From NCBI GenBank assembly GCA_900239685.1, contig OENT01000075.1:177948-241947 (forward strand): 64,000 bases of DNA. Reading direction: 5' to 3'. Each line of letters opens with the position of its first letter. Positions within the stretch are counted from its first letter, which is position 1. The position numbers were made by a program, and so were the translations under genes. Below, in pieces: positions 25,001 to 38,400 of this stretch. The stretch comes from Rotaria macrura (Eukaryota; Rotifera; Eurotatoria; Philodinida; Philodinidae). The notes under the pieces are model-generated. The model was not told the DNA's origin, did not search any database, and worked only from the letters and a program-made list of their open reading frames with translations.

Positions 25001-28000
25001 AAAATACTCATTAGAGAGTTATCAATAAAAATGTATTCAATCTGCAACAATTCTCTTACAACATATATTTTTTTATCTATCGCAGAATTTCCTCTATCTT
25101 CAGTCTGGAAAATCTTCAACTGGCACTTGGGCTTTCTAGCAAATGGCGAAGTATATTTTTTATTGAAGACGAGTTCGTGCTTATGGTTTCATCATTTCAA
25201 AATCGAGTTGTGATAAATATCACTGTTTCAATGCATACAGAAATCAAAGCAACTTATTATTTACAGAAACTATCCATAGTGATCCAATTTCTTAGAGATA
25301 TGAGGTTTCCATGTAGTCAATTATTGCATTATTTTGTAATTATTGCCATTATTCACAATTATAATGTATTGTAATGGCGAATAATGACAATAATTACATG
25401 TTAAGGCAATTATCGGCTACATGAGAATCTCATATTTCTAAGAAATCGGATGACTATGGATAGGTTTCTGTAAGCAATAAGTTACTTTTATTGGTATTCA
25501 CGTTCGAATAGTGATATTCACTTGGAAGATTTATTTAATATTTTCTTAATCGTAAGTAGATTTGTTCTAATCATGAATAGGCAGTCGGCACGTAGTGATA
25601 TTTTGACTAGGTGAAACTCATCAAAGTTTACGTGATCCATTTAATTTAGACTTGAAAACACTCCGGCACAGTTCGAAAGAGTTCCTCATGAAACATCTAG
25701 ATTAATTAAAATGTCGAACATATGATTTCATCTACACAGAGACTTCAATCTAAATTCAAGTAGTTCTATTCAGTTGTCAAATCAATCAAAGTCAATTCAT
25801 GAAGTGTCACTAGAAGTAAAAATTTCATCAGTTTCGGACAAAAGTTTTGTTTGATGCAATTCTGCATCTTTTATGAGTTGTCATTGGATGCTTATTTGTC
25901 TTTTTTCGTCATATTCATAAGTAGTTGACTAGAAGAAACATAAAAAGTGATGGTAACATAACAGGGAACACACGAAATTGATGAAATGTTTCCTTTTTCA
26001 GATAAAACGTTAATGAAAACATAGCTAAAATGAATTCTGAACGGTAAAATAATTAACAAAAGGAAAGAAACAGCCAGCAAATAACATATTTATCTTCGCG
26101 GACATGAAAATTTTAGTAACGAAATCCGTAGTAATTTAAGCTTTGCATACATTCAGGCTCTATTGTGCTACTCGAACACTATAGCTCACGTAATCATGTC
26201 TACTTATAGGAAATGTTTCCGAGTAAAATTCATTATTATATATAGATTGTGTGGGTTGCTATAAGTTCGTCATGTATACTTTTCATTAATAATACGGAGA
26301 AAATCTACTGCTTGAGGACATGACGCACAACGGATAAAACAATTACAATCTATACATAGATGTTCTAAGAAGTAATTCATACTCAATTTTTGTGTAAGCA
26401 TGAACCTACAGGAAATATTCGAACAGAGTAGGAAATAAATTTTTATTAGCAGAGAGATTTTCTTAACGAAACCACACAAAAACAGATAGATCTCAATAGG
26501 AAAAGCAAAAATTTGACGTAACATGAAAGCCTCAAATAATATATCAGATTTGCAATAACGAAAACTCATTGTGGCTAGAGAGTGTAAAAGTGATGCTCTG
26601 CTTTGATTTCAGCTCTCTCGATCATACCATGGTGGCAGAATAGATCATTTAAAAACTTTTTTTTCATACAGAGATTCTAAAACCACGAACTCGACTTTGT
26701 CCGATCACTATTAAAGATATTGTATCATTTTAGTTGATACGGTGCTAGAATCTGTTAAACAAATGGCATTCATCTGTTGGGATTATTTTCTAGCTTTTAT
26801 TTTAATTTCATCCTTCATTGAACGGTAACCTGCACGTAATAAATAACACGATAATGGATGCATACGGATTCGAACGACTTCTTTAACATAACCCAATCTG
26901 AATGCAATAGTTTCTTCAATGTATTCTCTCTAAATATAGAGCAAACTAGGTGATCGCTGAGTCTTGCAGTACATCACATTTTTATATGTGACATGAAAAT
27001 AATCAAATGTTGTATCCGTTTGTTAATCGGAATCGTTCATGTCACATAATATGATTGGACAATGCTGTTGAAGACAAATTAAGATAAAGAAATGTGAAAT
27101 AAAAATAAGTGATAATCATAAATAATATTAATGCATGTCATACAATATATTATTAGCTATGGAAGATTTTCAATAGTGTAAAAAGAAAGTATTTCTATAT
27201 GACCACATGTTACTTCATGAAACTGGATTCGAATAGACTGAAGGTCAATAGTATACTGTTTTTTCGTACTTTGACACAATCAAATATTAATTATACATTA
27301 ACTAATTCTTTATTCTACTTGTAAAAGATGCTCTAAAAGACAACATTGTAAAGAGATCTATTCGAAAATGAAGAGAATTAAATGAGTCTTTTGGGAATCA
27401 AAAAATGGCAGCTATATCGCGTTTCACATATTACTTCCGAAAGAATAGCGCTAATAATTTTTGACAGAATTCTTTTTAAAGTAATTTTTTATGCCATGAA
27501 AAGAATACGATTTTCTAACACACAAAAAAAATCTGTGAAATTCTTTCTTTCTCACGAACGTATGCCTACTTACTCTACTTATCATAAACATGACACAATG
27601 AATATAATCCTTATTGATGTCAATTGTGAAAATTTTTTTCCACTTGAAAAATACAATACTATACAATTACGAGAAACAGTAAAATTTTTTATTCTTACCT
27701 AGTACACTAAAATCATTATAGATCAAAGCCAAATCACTTTTTGTTTTAACAAGATAATTATTATTCAGACCAGGATGTTCAAAATCATGAATCACAGCAG
27801 CAAACAACTATGTATAAATTAACAGTTTATTTAAATGAATCTTTTTTGCTTTTTTTTTGTTTATGGTCGTCTTACTAATGCTGTTATTTCAAGATGTGTG
27901 AAAACATGTAATAAATTACTTTTAATCAATAGACAATGGGTTGTTTGAAGAACATCAGCTCCATGGTAATCATTATGGTAAGCTGCTCGGAATTCTAATG

Positions 28001-29146
28001 AAAAGAAAGGAATGGATTTATTAATTAGTTACTATTTAATTTATCATCTACATACTAGTATAGCCTTCAGTAAGTGCATGAGAAAAATTTTTTAAAGTCT
28101 CAATATCAATACGGTAATGTGATATGAGATCATGTGCATCAAAGGTAAGCAACATAGTGAACGTAATTGGTTCATTATGCTCCATCATATTAAATGACCA
28201 AAGATTCAACTGATTGATATTAACTGGCAAATTAAGCATCATAGCTAGGTGTTCTTTGGTATGCATGCGTAATTGTTTTTGTAATGCATTAACAAAGGAT
28301 GATGCTTGAATAATAGCTTTTATAGATTCAAAGCGTCCTGTTGCTGTTGTCATTGTACGTTGTTGTTTAGATGAAAATGTTTGTTCGAGCCATTTACTTA
28401 TTTGTCCATCATTAGATGTTATAGTTATTTCACTTTGTCGTGTGTCATCCGAAAGTACATCAACAAGATTGTAAAGAATACCTTGGTAAAATAATGAAGA
28501 AAAAAAAATTGAAGAAAAAGATTCAAGTTTTCCTTTCAGTTAATTACAAAAAAATATATTGAATATTTGACTTGTGTCAAACGCAAAATATTAAGGCAAA
28601 CATGAAAGAAAACCTAATACATCTCTTATTTGATTCAACAATCTCCTGTTGAATATAATATAGATGCTTACAAATTAATGCGACAAAAAAAGATCATTTT
28701 TTTCGCCAAGCAATTCAAAACGCATTGATGTATGATATAATTAACAGACAACTCTCACTCATGTGTTATCTTTTTTTTTTATAATTATACATCGCACTAT
28801 CTTGATTATTTCGTTTGTTACAAGTAAAACAAATCTCAAAATATAAACGTACCGTCTAATTCTTTACCAACATTCACCAATGTTTCTGCATGTTCTTCCA
28901 TACCTAAAAATCAAATATGATAAATTTCAAGATATTCAGCAAGTGAATATTACTAAAATGTCTAACATAATGATTTACAAATTCTATTGGGAAAATAAAC
29001 GTCGGTGACTTACCATTTTTAGCAATAGTTGTTTGTACATTTCGTACTTGTTCGGTTGCATTACGAAGACGACTAAGAATATTTATTGTTGTCATTGAAG
29101 AATTGTCAAGTTTTTCTGATGAAACATTATTCGATGTATTCAGCAT
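22077..29146 (-). CDS. PDE1: PDE1-type 3',5'-cyclic nucleotide phosphodiesterase
   Basis: Seven exons on the minus strand: 29146-29014, 28903-28853, 28481-28056, 27994-27876, 27807-27699, 24436-24000, 22361-22077; all junction phases agree and give 519 aa, close to animal PDE1 (about 530). The enzyme hydrolyses cAMP/cGMP in the cytosol. Catalytic HD domain: YHNDYHGADV (H210, H214), IHDFEHPGLNNN (H250, D251, H254), ENHH (280-283), LVLATDM (D322), LHAADIS (D363) and QIGF with the purine-binding Gln414 and Phe417 clamp. The linker WSFNM and KWLEQTF...FESIKAIIQA fit PDE1 rather than PDE4 or PDE8. The N-terminal helix (SRLRNATEQVRN) aligns where vertebrate PDE1 binds calmodulin but is divergent. 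The frame stays open upstream of 29146 without another ATG, so an upstream exon is possible. The two last introns are long (1.6 and 3.3 kb). Confidence 0.93.
25216..25519. repeat. Near loop-free 300-bp palindrome in a PDE1 intron
   Basis: The left arm 25216-25366 and right arm 25367-25519 are imperfect inverted copies meeting at ATAATG/TATTGT with practically no spacer. Matching blocks include ACTTATTATTTACAGAAAC with TTACAGAAACCTATCC read from the other strand, ATTTCTTAGAGATATGAG and TGTAATTATTGCCATTATTC. There is no coding content. It is probably a foldback MITE; target duplications are unclear. Confidence 0.8.
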
Positions 29147-32100
29147 ATTATCAATTAGATGAATGCTAGTGTATAGAACAAAAGATAACTGTGTACTGAC
29201 AATTTTAAATAGAATACTGTTCTTTTTCTTCTGACTAGTATTGTCGTCTATCTAGAGATGTGCTGAGAAAATTAAAAAAAAAGATAAGCAATTTTCTAGG
29301 ACATGAAGAAGAGAAGAGAAGAGAAAAGCCAGGACATGTAACTCATTAGTAAATATAAAACACTTCAGGCATTTCTGACTTGTCCGTCATTAGAAAAATA
29401 ATTTGACTAGCAAGGATTGACAAAATAGGAGAAAAAGGAAAATCTTGATTTCTCTTTCTCTCTCTCTTTCTCTCTGATAAACATTTTTACTTCAGCTATT
29501 TCCGATTAAAAGAAAAAACAAGAAGAAGAAGAAAAAAAACATCATCACTATTATCATGACACGTTATACAAGTCTATTATGAGTTTCATTAACTTATTCT
29601 GGTTGTTACATCGTATTTCTTTCTCTACATACGGTTGTCCTCATCTCTTTTTCTATACTATAACAGGAAATGAAACTATAGACAAAAGGAAGACAACAGC
29701 TCACAGAAAATAACTTCCGACTTGTTCAAATGACTTTCAATTATTCATATTAGTCAACGACAAAGACTATTTTAATTTTCTTTTTTTTTCAAATGAACAA
29801 TCATAGTATGCACTACAATGCATGCTATCAAATCTATACTCAATAAATAGTAGTAATAATAATCAAAAAGAAACCTACAGTATTGGTGTTGCACGCTAAT
29901 GACTTTTATCGAAACGCAGACAAAGCATTTCTTTCAATATGAAATGATTTTCTCTAATCAATCTTTCTTTTTCTAGTTGATTATCATGCGTGTTAGAACA
30001 TCCTAATCGATATCTTTCTAAACTTATTAATTGAATACAATGTGTCTGAAATAGTTAAGAATTAATGACCAAAGATGTTCGTGATTAAAATCGATAATCC
30101 TCATGGAATTTTTACTCATGCAAACGAACAGGAATACATCGTTCAACGAACAAATGGGTCGTTGTTCTCTATTGACTTATCTACTGATCGATCTATTTGA
30201 TGCGAATCAATCGCATGTCAAGTACCTACGTAATATTCAAAGTTTAATGATATCCGTCTATTATATGATTATCCTATGTAATGTTTAATTTTAAAAAAAA
30301 TTGTCACCTATTTTCTGGCGTTTCTATTTGACTAAGTTGTCACTCATTATCTTGTTGTGCACAATAGAAGATTTCCGACCTTTCATGTTCAATTGAGGCA
30401 TATGCTAGATGAAATATCTTCTATGATGTGTTTAATGAGCAATAAGTTCACTTTAATGTTGCAAATACTAGAGAAAGTGTCATCGCTACTTGACGTATTG
30501 AAACTCTGGTGTTGACTCAAATTTGCACAAGCGCCACTTCATTTCACTATGCCATGCTTGTGCGAACTGAAAACATTGTTGTCAACACGTATGTCACGTA
30601 GTGTCTTCAGTATAATTGGGTTTCTCTGAATAAAATAATAGATATGAAAACAACATGAACATCTAAAATTTTGTAGATGACTCTTCAATAGATGTTATTT
30701 TTGTTGAAAATTCATTATCTTATCTCTCTCAATACTTCGCAACTAAAAACAATGAGATCAATAAAACTGATGTAACAATAATCAACAGAAAATTTGTCAA
30801 TCTTTTCTTAATGAAAACAGTTGAAAACATCAATGAAGAATAATGTAATTAAATGTAATCTTGAGAAAAGAATCCGTAATGAAATATGTACAAAAATACA
30901 TCATATGTATGTTTTGTTTTGGAACACACCTTAACTTTCCTGAATGATCAGACAGAAATCTCAATGAAATTTTTCTCGACGCAAAAGTATTTATTTTATC
31001 AAGTGTATTATACAGACTATCGTGATATCTAACAATGAAGACTATTTTTCTAGTAAAGAAGCGCATTCGAGACAAAATATCAGCATCAATGTTGTTTTAT
31101 TGTTTAGGCGAACTAGTAATCATATCTAGAAGAAAGAAAAAAAAAGAAAACAATATTTTGTCACACTCCTATATGCTAGTCAATAGACGAAAGAAAGTGT
31201 TATTCAAATTCAAAGACCCGAGGGTGGTAGAAAAAATTTCCATATAAACATTGCATCTCATAATGTCATTCAAGCTTTGAGTCAATCTGAATAATGTCTG
31301 ATTACCTAGTATGAACTATAATCAATGTCTATCATTTAAATTCGCTATTTAGACTAACTCGAAAGTCACTGAGACCCGCTTCATCAGTTCAACGATTGTT
31401 CGTATTTAAATGAATGCAGACCTATTCAATGTTTGTAATGAAACGAGTTTTTAAGATTGGAACTGATAAAAAAAAATATCTATTCGTGTCATTTGTAATC
31501 AATCCTAAAGTCATTGCCACAATCAACACGGGCAAACTATGTGATTGAAATTCAGAAGTATAACATTTTAATTTAATTTCTCATTGCATAGGTAAGAATT
31601 ATTCATTTCATTGCTAACAATATTCGTATCATTAAACTTAAACCAATGAAATTTAATAAACATGATCACACAAGTTTGTGAGCAGAACATTTGAAGAATT
31701 TATTTAGAAAAATCATAAAATTCTATTTATATAAAGCGTCACTTAGTATTAGTTAAATAAAATAACAAAACAAACAAAGTCAGAAATTCTTGCAAAGCAA
31801 TCGATTCTTGACATGTTCAGTTGATCGTTTTTCTTTGATCATCTTAATTAACACAATATAATGAATCGTTGACCATCTGTACCTGTCGACCTTTACATTA
31901 CCATAACAATACATCCAATAATAACTGACATAATACATTTCTACATATTTCTCTTTTTTTTCTCTCTACTTCTATATCATTTACATTTGATGGATTGAAA
32001 AGGTCACATGTGTCTTTCAAATAATTTAATTAAGACCGTATTTGGAGGAAAGAAAAAAAAACACTTACATAATCAAGTAGTATAAATCTCTAGTAAAAAG

Positions 32101-35100
32101 TACTTATAGGTAAGTATTCATTCAAGAAAATGTTTTGATTACGCACTAATGTTCACTATTTAAATCTAAATCGAATCATAACATGGCCAGTGTCTATCAA
32201 CGCATCGTGATATGCGAGACACTAGCTAATATAGAATAGTTCGTATTGATGTGACAAGATGATATAAGTGAGTATTATATCTACTGAATGATTAATTTCA
32301 ATTCTTCGTGACGTATATTCTGTTTAGTACTATTGTATACCATGCCTTATTTTATTCATGTAATGAAATAATTATACTGAAGAAAACGATCACTGTATTA
32401 CACACGACTAGAAAAGGAAGACTTTTTATATGTATTATTACAATTATACATGAATATTTTCTTGCATTGCATTCTTTGACTTTCAATAGACGTCGAAGCG
32501 TAGTAAAAACACAATAGTCGACAGATATTCAGGTAATCTTGTTTTCTGTTTATTTTAAATTTGTTTCAATAGAACAGCATTGTATTAAAAGAAGTAACGA
32601 AGTATACTGTAAGCACATGACATTTTCTATCAATATGCATCCTTGGCAATCCTAGGCTATAACTATTTCGTATATTCTAAAGTGGTAGATACTATCAGAA
32701 TAAGTACTTCAATAATCGTATGTATTAATATCGAGTAGTTTTCTTTGGTTAAAGATCAACAAGATTGGAAATTCAACCAGGGAACATTTCTCAACTGAAA
32801 AGTTGAGGAATAATTTTCTCGGATGAATTATCATATACTGTTATATTGTCTCAATTATTCAGAATACTAAATAAAAAATATACAATCCATAGCTACATGA
32901 AATATATTTGAAACATATGGATCATCAAAGGAATCGAAGGTCACGATGGAAAATGATGGCATATTTTAAAATTTCATTTCATTATAGATTTTTATTAGCT
33001 TGTTCATCTATTAAAACAAATGAAATGAAATCATTCAAAACGAATTTTCTTATTACAGTTCTCTCTCGTAGAGTTTGTACTTCGATTTTAGTGTAAATAT
33101 GCACTGCATTAGAATTTATTACTCTAGGCTAGTAGAAAATTCTCGTTCATTATCGTCATGTGAAAATTTGATAGATGTGAATTGACATAAAATCTGAATC
33201 GTTTTAAATAAAATATTTATTCAACGAAATGATGAAATTCAGGTAGGATTTTAATCAGAGTGCTTTACTTTTGCCAACGAACCAATAGAATAGAAAAATT
33301 CTTGTTATATAGGAGAGCACTCGTCTGTAACCATGAGAATAGAAACTAGGAAAGTTAGAAGTTTCATTTTATGATTTATCCAAACGTTTCTGTATTCATG
33401 TCAATGAAACGTGTACAGTAGGTACAAAATCATAGAACTATATAGATACTTGTACATGAAATATAATCAGCAGAACTTTTTATCTTCATATTTAATGGAA
33501 TATTATTTGACTAGCTCTCTTGAAAACCCTCCTTTGTCGAAATAATATCAGTGATTAAAAACAGTTTTTCATTAAAATCATATATATCATGAATACGATA
33601 TTGTATAGAAATTGAAAGTTCTAGTCAACTGAAACGAATGACCTCGTTTTTAACATGATAGATGATAATAGATGTTGAAGCTCTATGAGCACAAGAGACT
33701 TTTAAATTTCGTACTACTACAAAAGCATTTGGTATTACAGCATTAGTGAAATAATTAATTTTCAAATTTTTTATAAGATACATTCTAACAAATCCATAAA
33801 AACAACACTTTGAAAACCTTGTATAGCCTTTTTTCTACGACTCTGTTTAAAAGATTATTTATACAACTAACATAATTACTATTGTAGAAATGTAATCGAC
33901 TGTCAAGTAAGAAAACACATGTGGAATGATTTTAAGCTCTAACATAAGACAATGACAGGAGAAAAACAACAAAATTCATTACTGATATCCTATAGAACGA
34001 ATACGTAGAGTATATTTTCAGACATATTTCAATGGCATCTCTCTATGACCAGAGAAATCAAAATTTCATTTCGTTCGATTCAATCGAATTGGGAATTTTT
34101 GTAATGGCTTCTACAGAGTTACTAATGATTCAATCTGTGATTGATAGAATACATCAGTATATTTTGCTAAGGGCAAAGATAAATAAATGAATACACTATG
34201 TCGTCGTGTGAACATTCATGTCGAACAATAAATTTGAGAGGTCAAAAATAAATCATAGAAATATTCTTATGCATCATCTAAGTACTCATGTGAAAATCTC
34301 ATCTACACTCAATGAAACTATGAACTAGAAAAATGCTATCATTTCTTCATGACAAATAAGTCAATGAAACTTTGAAATTACTACACATGCAAAATAATCT
34401 CTTTTGGTAGTACCCTAAACTAAGATCAACTTAATAAACTTATCTATTGAGTACTCCTGTCGAATGAAAGTATCAACACATTAGTGTTACCCAATTCAAT
34501 TATTGAAATTAGATTATTTATCAAAAATGCAATGCTTTTCCTGTTGTCGATAGATGTCACAACTAGAATTAGTATACAGATTATGGAAACGGTATGAAAT
34601 GATGGTGGCTATTTTCTTGACGAATCATTTTGCCATCATTGTCCAACTAATTGAATGAAAAGACTTGAATTTGAAGAATCTCACTGAGTATTATTTGTCA
34701 AAGTCTGCTCAATGGTTCATGTGGTAAATAAATCTACTGTTTCATGCTTTTCTTGTCTTCTTTCATTTCTTCTTTGTGCATAATAATGATATATATCGAT
34801 CTTAATATATTTGATTAACATCATTTACTCTATATTAAATAATGATAGACAAGACTAAGAATGTCTTGTATGTATGTTTGCTATAGAAGCATCATCACGA
34901 TAACTATTTGTCCTTGATGATAGTCTTTGTCATTAGTATATATGTAGTAGCAACATAGACAAGGCATAGTCCAATAACGTATGTTAACTCTATGTATGAT
35001 GAGATGAGAGCGATGAAATTGGTACACAAGAAAGGAAGAAGAAGATGCGTGTTATTATCGATGCTGTTGTTGCGACTAAACTATTTGTTGTTGTTTATTC

Positions 35101-35487
35101 GACTTTCATCGGTTGTGCTTAACAGGAATGCAGTCGAAGCAATACTTTACATAATGAAGATATCAGAGCAAAGTTCTTTTCTCGTTGTCTTGTATCGAGA
35201 TTTTTTTTTCCTATTCTCCGCTATTACTTATTAGTCGATTCAGAAAACAAGAAAAAGAGACCTCATTACCACCTTTCTTTCTTTCTTTCTTTCTTTCTCT
35301 TTCTATAGAACTCCGTTGGGTATCATCTTCTATTCTTGTGTGTCACTTATTTATCTGACAGTACGATCGTGTCTATCTTTTTTCTTGCCTTGATAATCAA
35401 GCGACATGATGGAGGAAAAGAGATTGAGCGTCGTAATGATTTTTATCAATCATTCGTGTTGCGTTTCTTCTTCATATTATAGATGTA
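29147..35487. other. Intergenic region between divergent PDE1 and srGAP genes
   Basis: About 6.3 kb with no recognised exon; both neighbouring genes are transcribed away from it, so it should hold both promoters. It contains simple repeats: GAAGAGAAGAGAA near 29306-29327, TCTCTTTCTC near 29450-29475 and (CTTT)n at 35272-35300. A modest inverted repeat (GGTGTTGAC...GTCAACAC with TTGCACAAGC/GCTTGTGCGA inside) lies at about 30510-30595. No promoter element could be assigned. Confidence 0.5.
35272..35300. repeat. (CTTT)n microsatellite
   Basis: About seven CTTT units just upstream of the srGAP gene. Confidence 0.9.
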
Positions 35488-38400
35488 ATGTCGAACATTG
35501 AATCAAATCCTAGGAATCATACGATTCTCTCTATTTCGGCCTCATTATCATCACAAACTGTAGCATCATCGTCACCGCCGCCACCACCACCACTTTCATC
35601 ATTACCAATACAGAGTACATCTCCATTAGCTCTTACGACATCATTACCCTCGTCTCCAACATTATTCCACGATGATAAACCAATTGAAAAACTTTACAAA
35701 AAAGAAAAACAAATTTTACTCGAATTCGATCAAATCGTTAAAGGTAAATATAAACTGATGTTAATATAATTTCTTGTCAATATTCAACGGATTAAATAAA
35801 CTTATAAGTCATCTGTCACCTTCTTTGATGTATCTGAGTATTAATATTTAAAATGAATGGATGAGAAACTAAAAGATATCGAGTTCAAACAGATGACGCA
35901 TACACATCACATACATGTATAAATTTTCTACCCATTCATTAAAATATCGTGATCCATGTAGACTGTATTGTCTATCGAAAAATGTACTGTGCGATAGAAT
36001 GTTTTAACGTATTGTTTGTCGTCTATTCAAATCAGTAGACGATATTATAATGATGATGATGATGAATTGAAGTTAATAAGTCGAGAATACAAAAAAGAAA
36101 TATGAGATAGATCTCCGTCTAGTAAATGACAAAAAAAAAGAAAAGAAAATAAATAAATACGAGAGACTATAATAGAAAGTAGTTAATGACATGACATGAC
36201 AAGCCCGAAGCCATTAATTGAAAGATCTTATTAAGAGCTTGTCTAATCACGGATTAATACTTTAACGGATGTTATCATTGAGAAGTTCTAGTACATCCTT
36301 CTCTCTATCTTTCTTTCCTTTCACATTATGTTGTCTATTTTCTTTTCTTTACGTGTAAGACACAATTCAAAATATTAGCTACACGTGTCATAATATGTAT
36401 TCTAATGTTTGATAAAAATAAAACATTTTTAATGAATAACCTGTAAACAATACGAAATAGAAGAAAACGATGAATGCAAGAAGTTGACCGCTCAATGATG
36501 TTGAACTTGTCCTGCTTCATTGCAATTTAACATTGTTCTTCTGCTATATATATATATATATACGTATAGATGAGAAAGAGAGAAATAAACAATCATTGTA
36601 ATAATAGACGACAATCAATATTGTTCATTTGAACAATGGTGAATTATACATGTGGTGTTACATCTGCAAAAAATAATTTTTCTCGTTCAATCAATTCAAA
36701 CATGAGTTCATTAAAAAAAAACTATGATCGATATAGATTTTGTAGGAAAATATCTTTTTTTCTTCTCCTCCTTACGCAAAAACTATTTACATAGACTTAT
36801 TTTTCTTTCCCATTAGACATCCGTTTTCAATTAAATGAGCAATTGAAATGTTTGGAACAACGAATTGAAACTCAATTATCGATTCTTGCTGAAATTCAAG
36901 AATATTTTCGTCGCCGTTCCGATGTTGAGTTTGATTATGCAAAAAATTTAGATAATTTACATAAACAAGTCGGTCAGAAGCATCGAGCACAAAAAGCAAG
37001 GTAAAATATTTTTCTCAAGTAACAAGAATTTTTTTAATAATGCCCAATTTTCATTTTGACAGGCGAGAAACATGGATATTTCAATCTATCTATAAACTAT
37101 GGGATACTATTGTTCAAGACACTCGTACTCATGTGAAATATCATACAATTATGTCTGATATTTGTGGAAAATATATGTATGATAAATTTAATGAAATAGC
37201 TGAAGATACACGGCGAGTGTTCATGAAAGTAACTCAAAGTTTTGCTTATGAAATCATAAATAAAAACAAACATATTTTCTCTTTAGTGTAAATCAGTTGG
37301 TTTAGCCAGTCATGAAGATATTTATAAGGTTCTTAATGAATTGCAGAGTGTAAGTAATATGTTTTTGATTATCTTATCTGTATAAAAAACAGAGAGCACT
37401 GTTTATTTAGACAATGAAAACTTATCATCAGTATCAAAGCGAAAGTAAACAAGCGGAGCAAAAGTTACGCATAATTCAACAACAAATGGCAAAAATTAAA
37501 AGCGTCAAAAAGCAAAAATCGATGGAAAAACGTGTTGAAAAAGTACATAGGAAAAGTTCTTATCCGTAAAAATTATTTCTGTCCTTTTCATTTCGAAATG
37601 ATACAGCGTCGAACATAGAATTACGGTTGTTATTCGAGTATATCGATACGTGAAATTAAGCTAAGATATTTTTACGAAACAAGCTTTCCAAACTAATAGA
37701 AGATTCAATTTTGTCGTTTTGCACTCAAATATGAATAGGGGCATACTTAGTTAAAAGTTATCAGGCTTAATAAAATACACCTGGAAGGGTCTAACCTTGT
37801 CTTGTCGGAAGAAATAATTCTTTGTGACGTAGGTTGATTCTTGATTAGTATTAGGTTTGTAAGAACACTGAAACAGTATCATCCTCTATGCTATATACTA
37901 ATCGAAACCTATAATCTCTATCAGTTCCCAATATTTTACCAACTGTCGAATTCTTCATTTAGAGCATAATTTGAATATCGATATTGACAGATACATTTTC
38001 GTAGTGCAAATATTTAAGAGACTGATAAGTCTTTCTTTTACAGAATAAGAATACTTGCGGGATGCAGGCACAGGCATGAGCAAGCTAAAGACTATCTATG
38101 AAAAAGAGTCGAGTTAGGACTGGAATGCGTTGAGTTATGCAACTGGTCGCATCGATATTCATCGTTATCAGACCAGTCTAAATATTCACAAGACGAATAC
38201 AAAATACGTAGTACAGTTTAACTAATTTAATGACCATTAATTGGAAGAATCTTTCTGTTAACTATGACACTATACTCTGATTCAAATGCACATCGTGAAT
38301 AAGGAAATGTTTCTTTTTAATTTAAATTTCAGAGACAAATGAAATATACAGAAACAAAAGTAAAAGCATTTAAAGCACGTAATGATTATTTAATGACAGT

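Noticed and set aside
26270..26569. 99-codon minus-strand frame in the long PDE1 intron
   Set aside because: It resembles a membrane protein only because T-rich DNA encodes hydrophobic residues; no domain or conserved splice partner.
27382..27702. 106-codon plus-strand frame in a PDE1 intron
   Set aside because: Lys/Phe-rich composition typical of AT-rich non-coding DNA; it touches the end of a PDE1 exon on the other strand.
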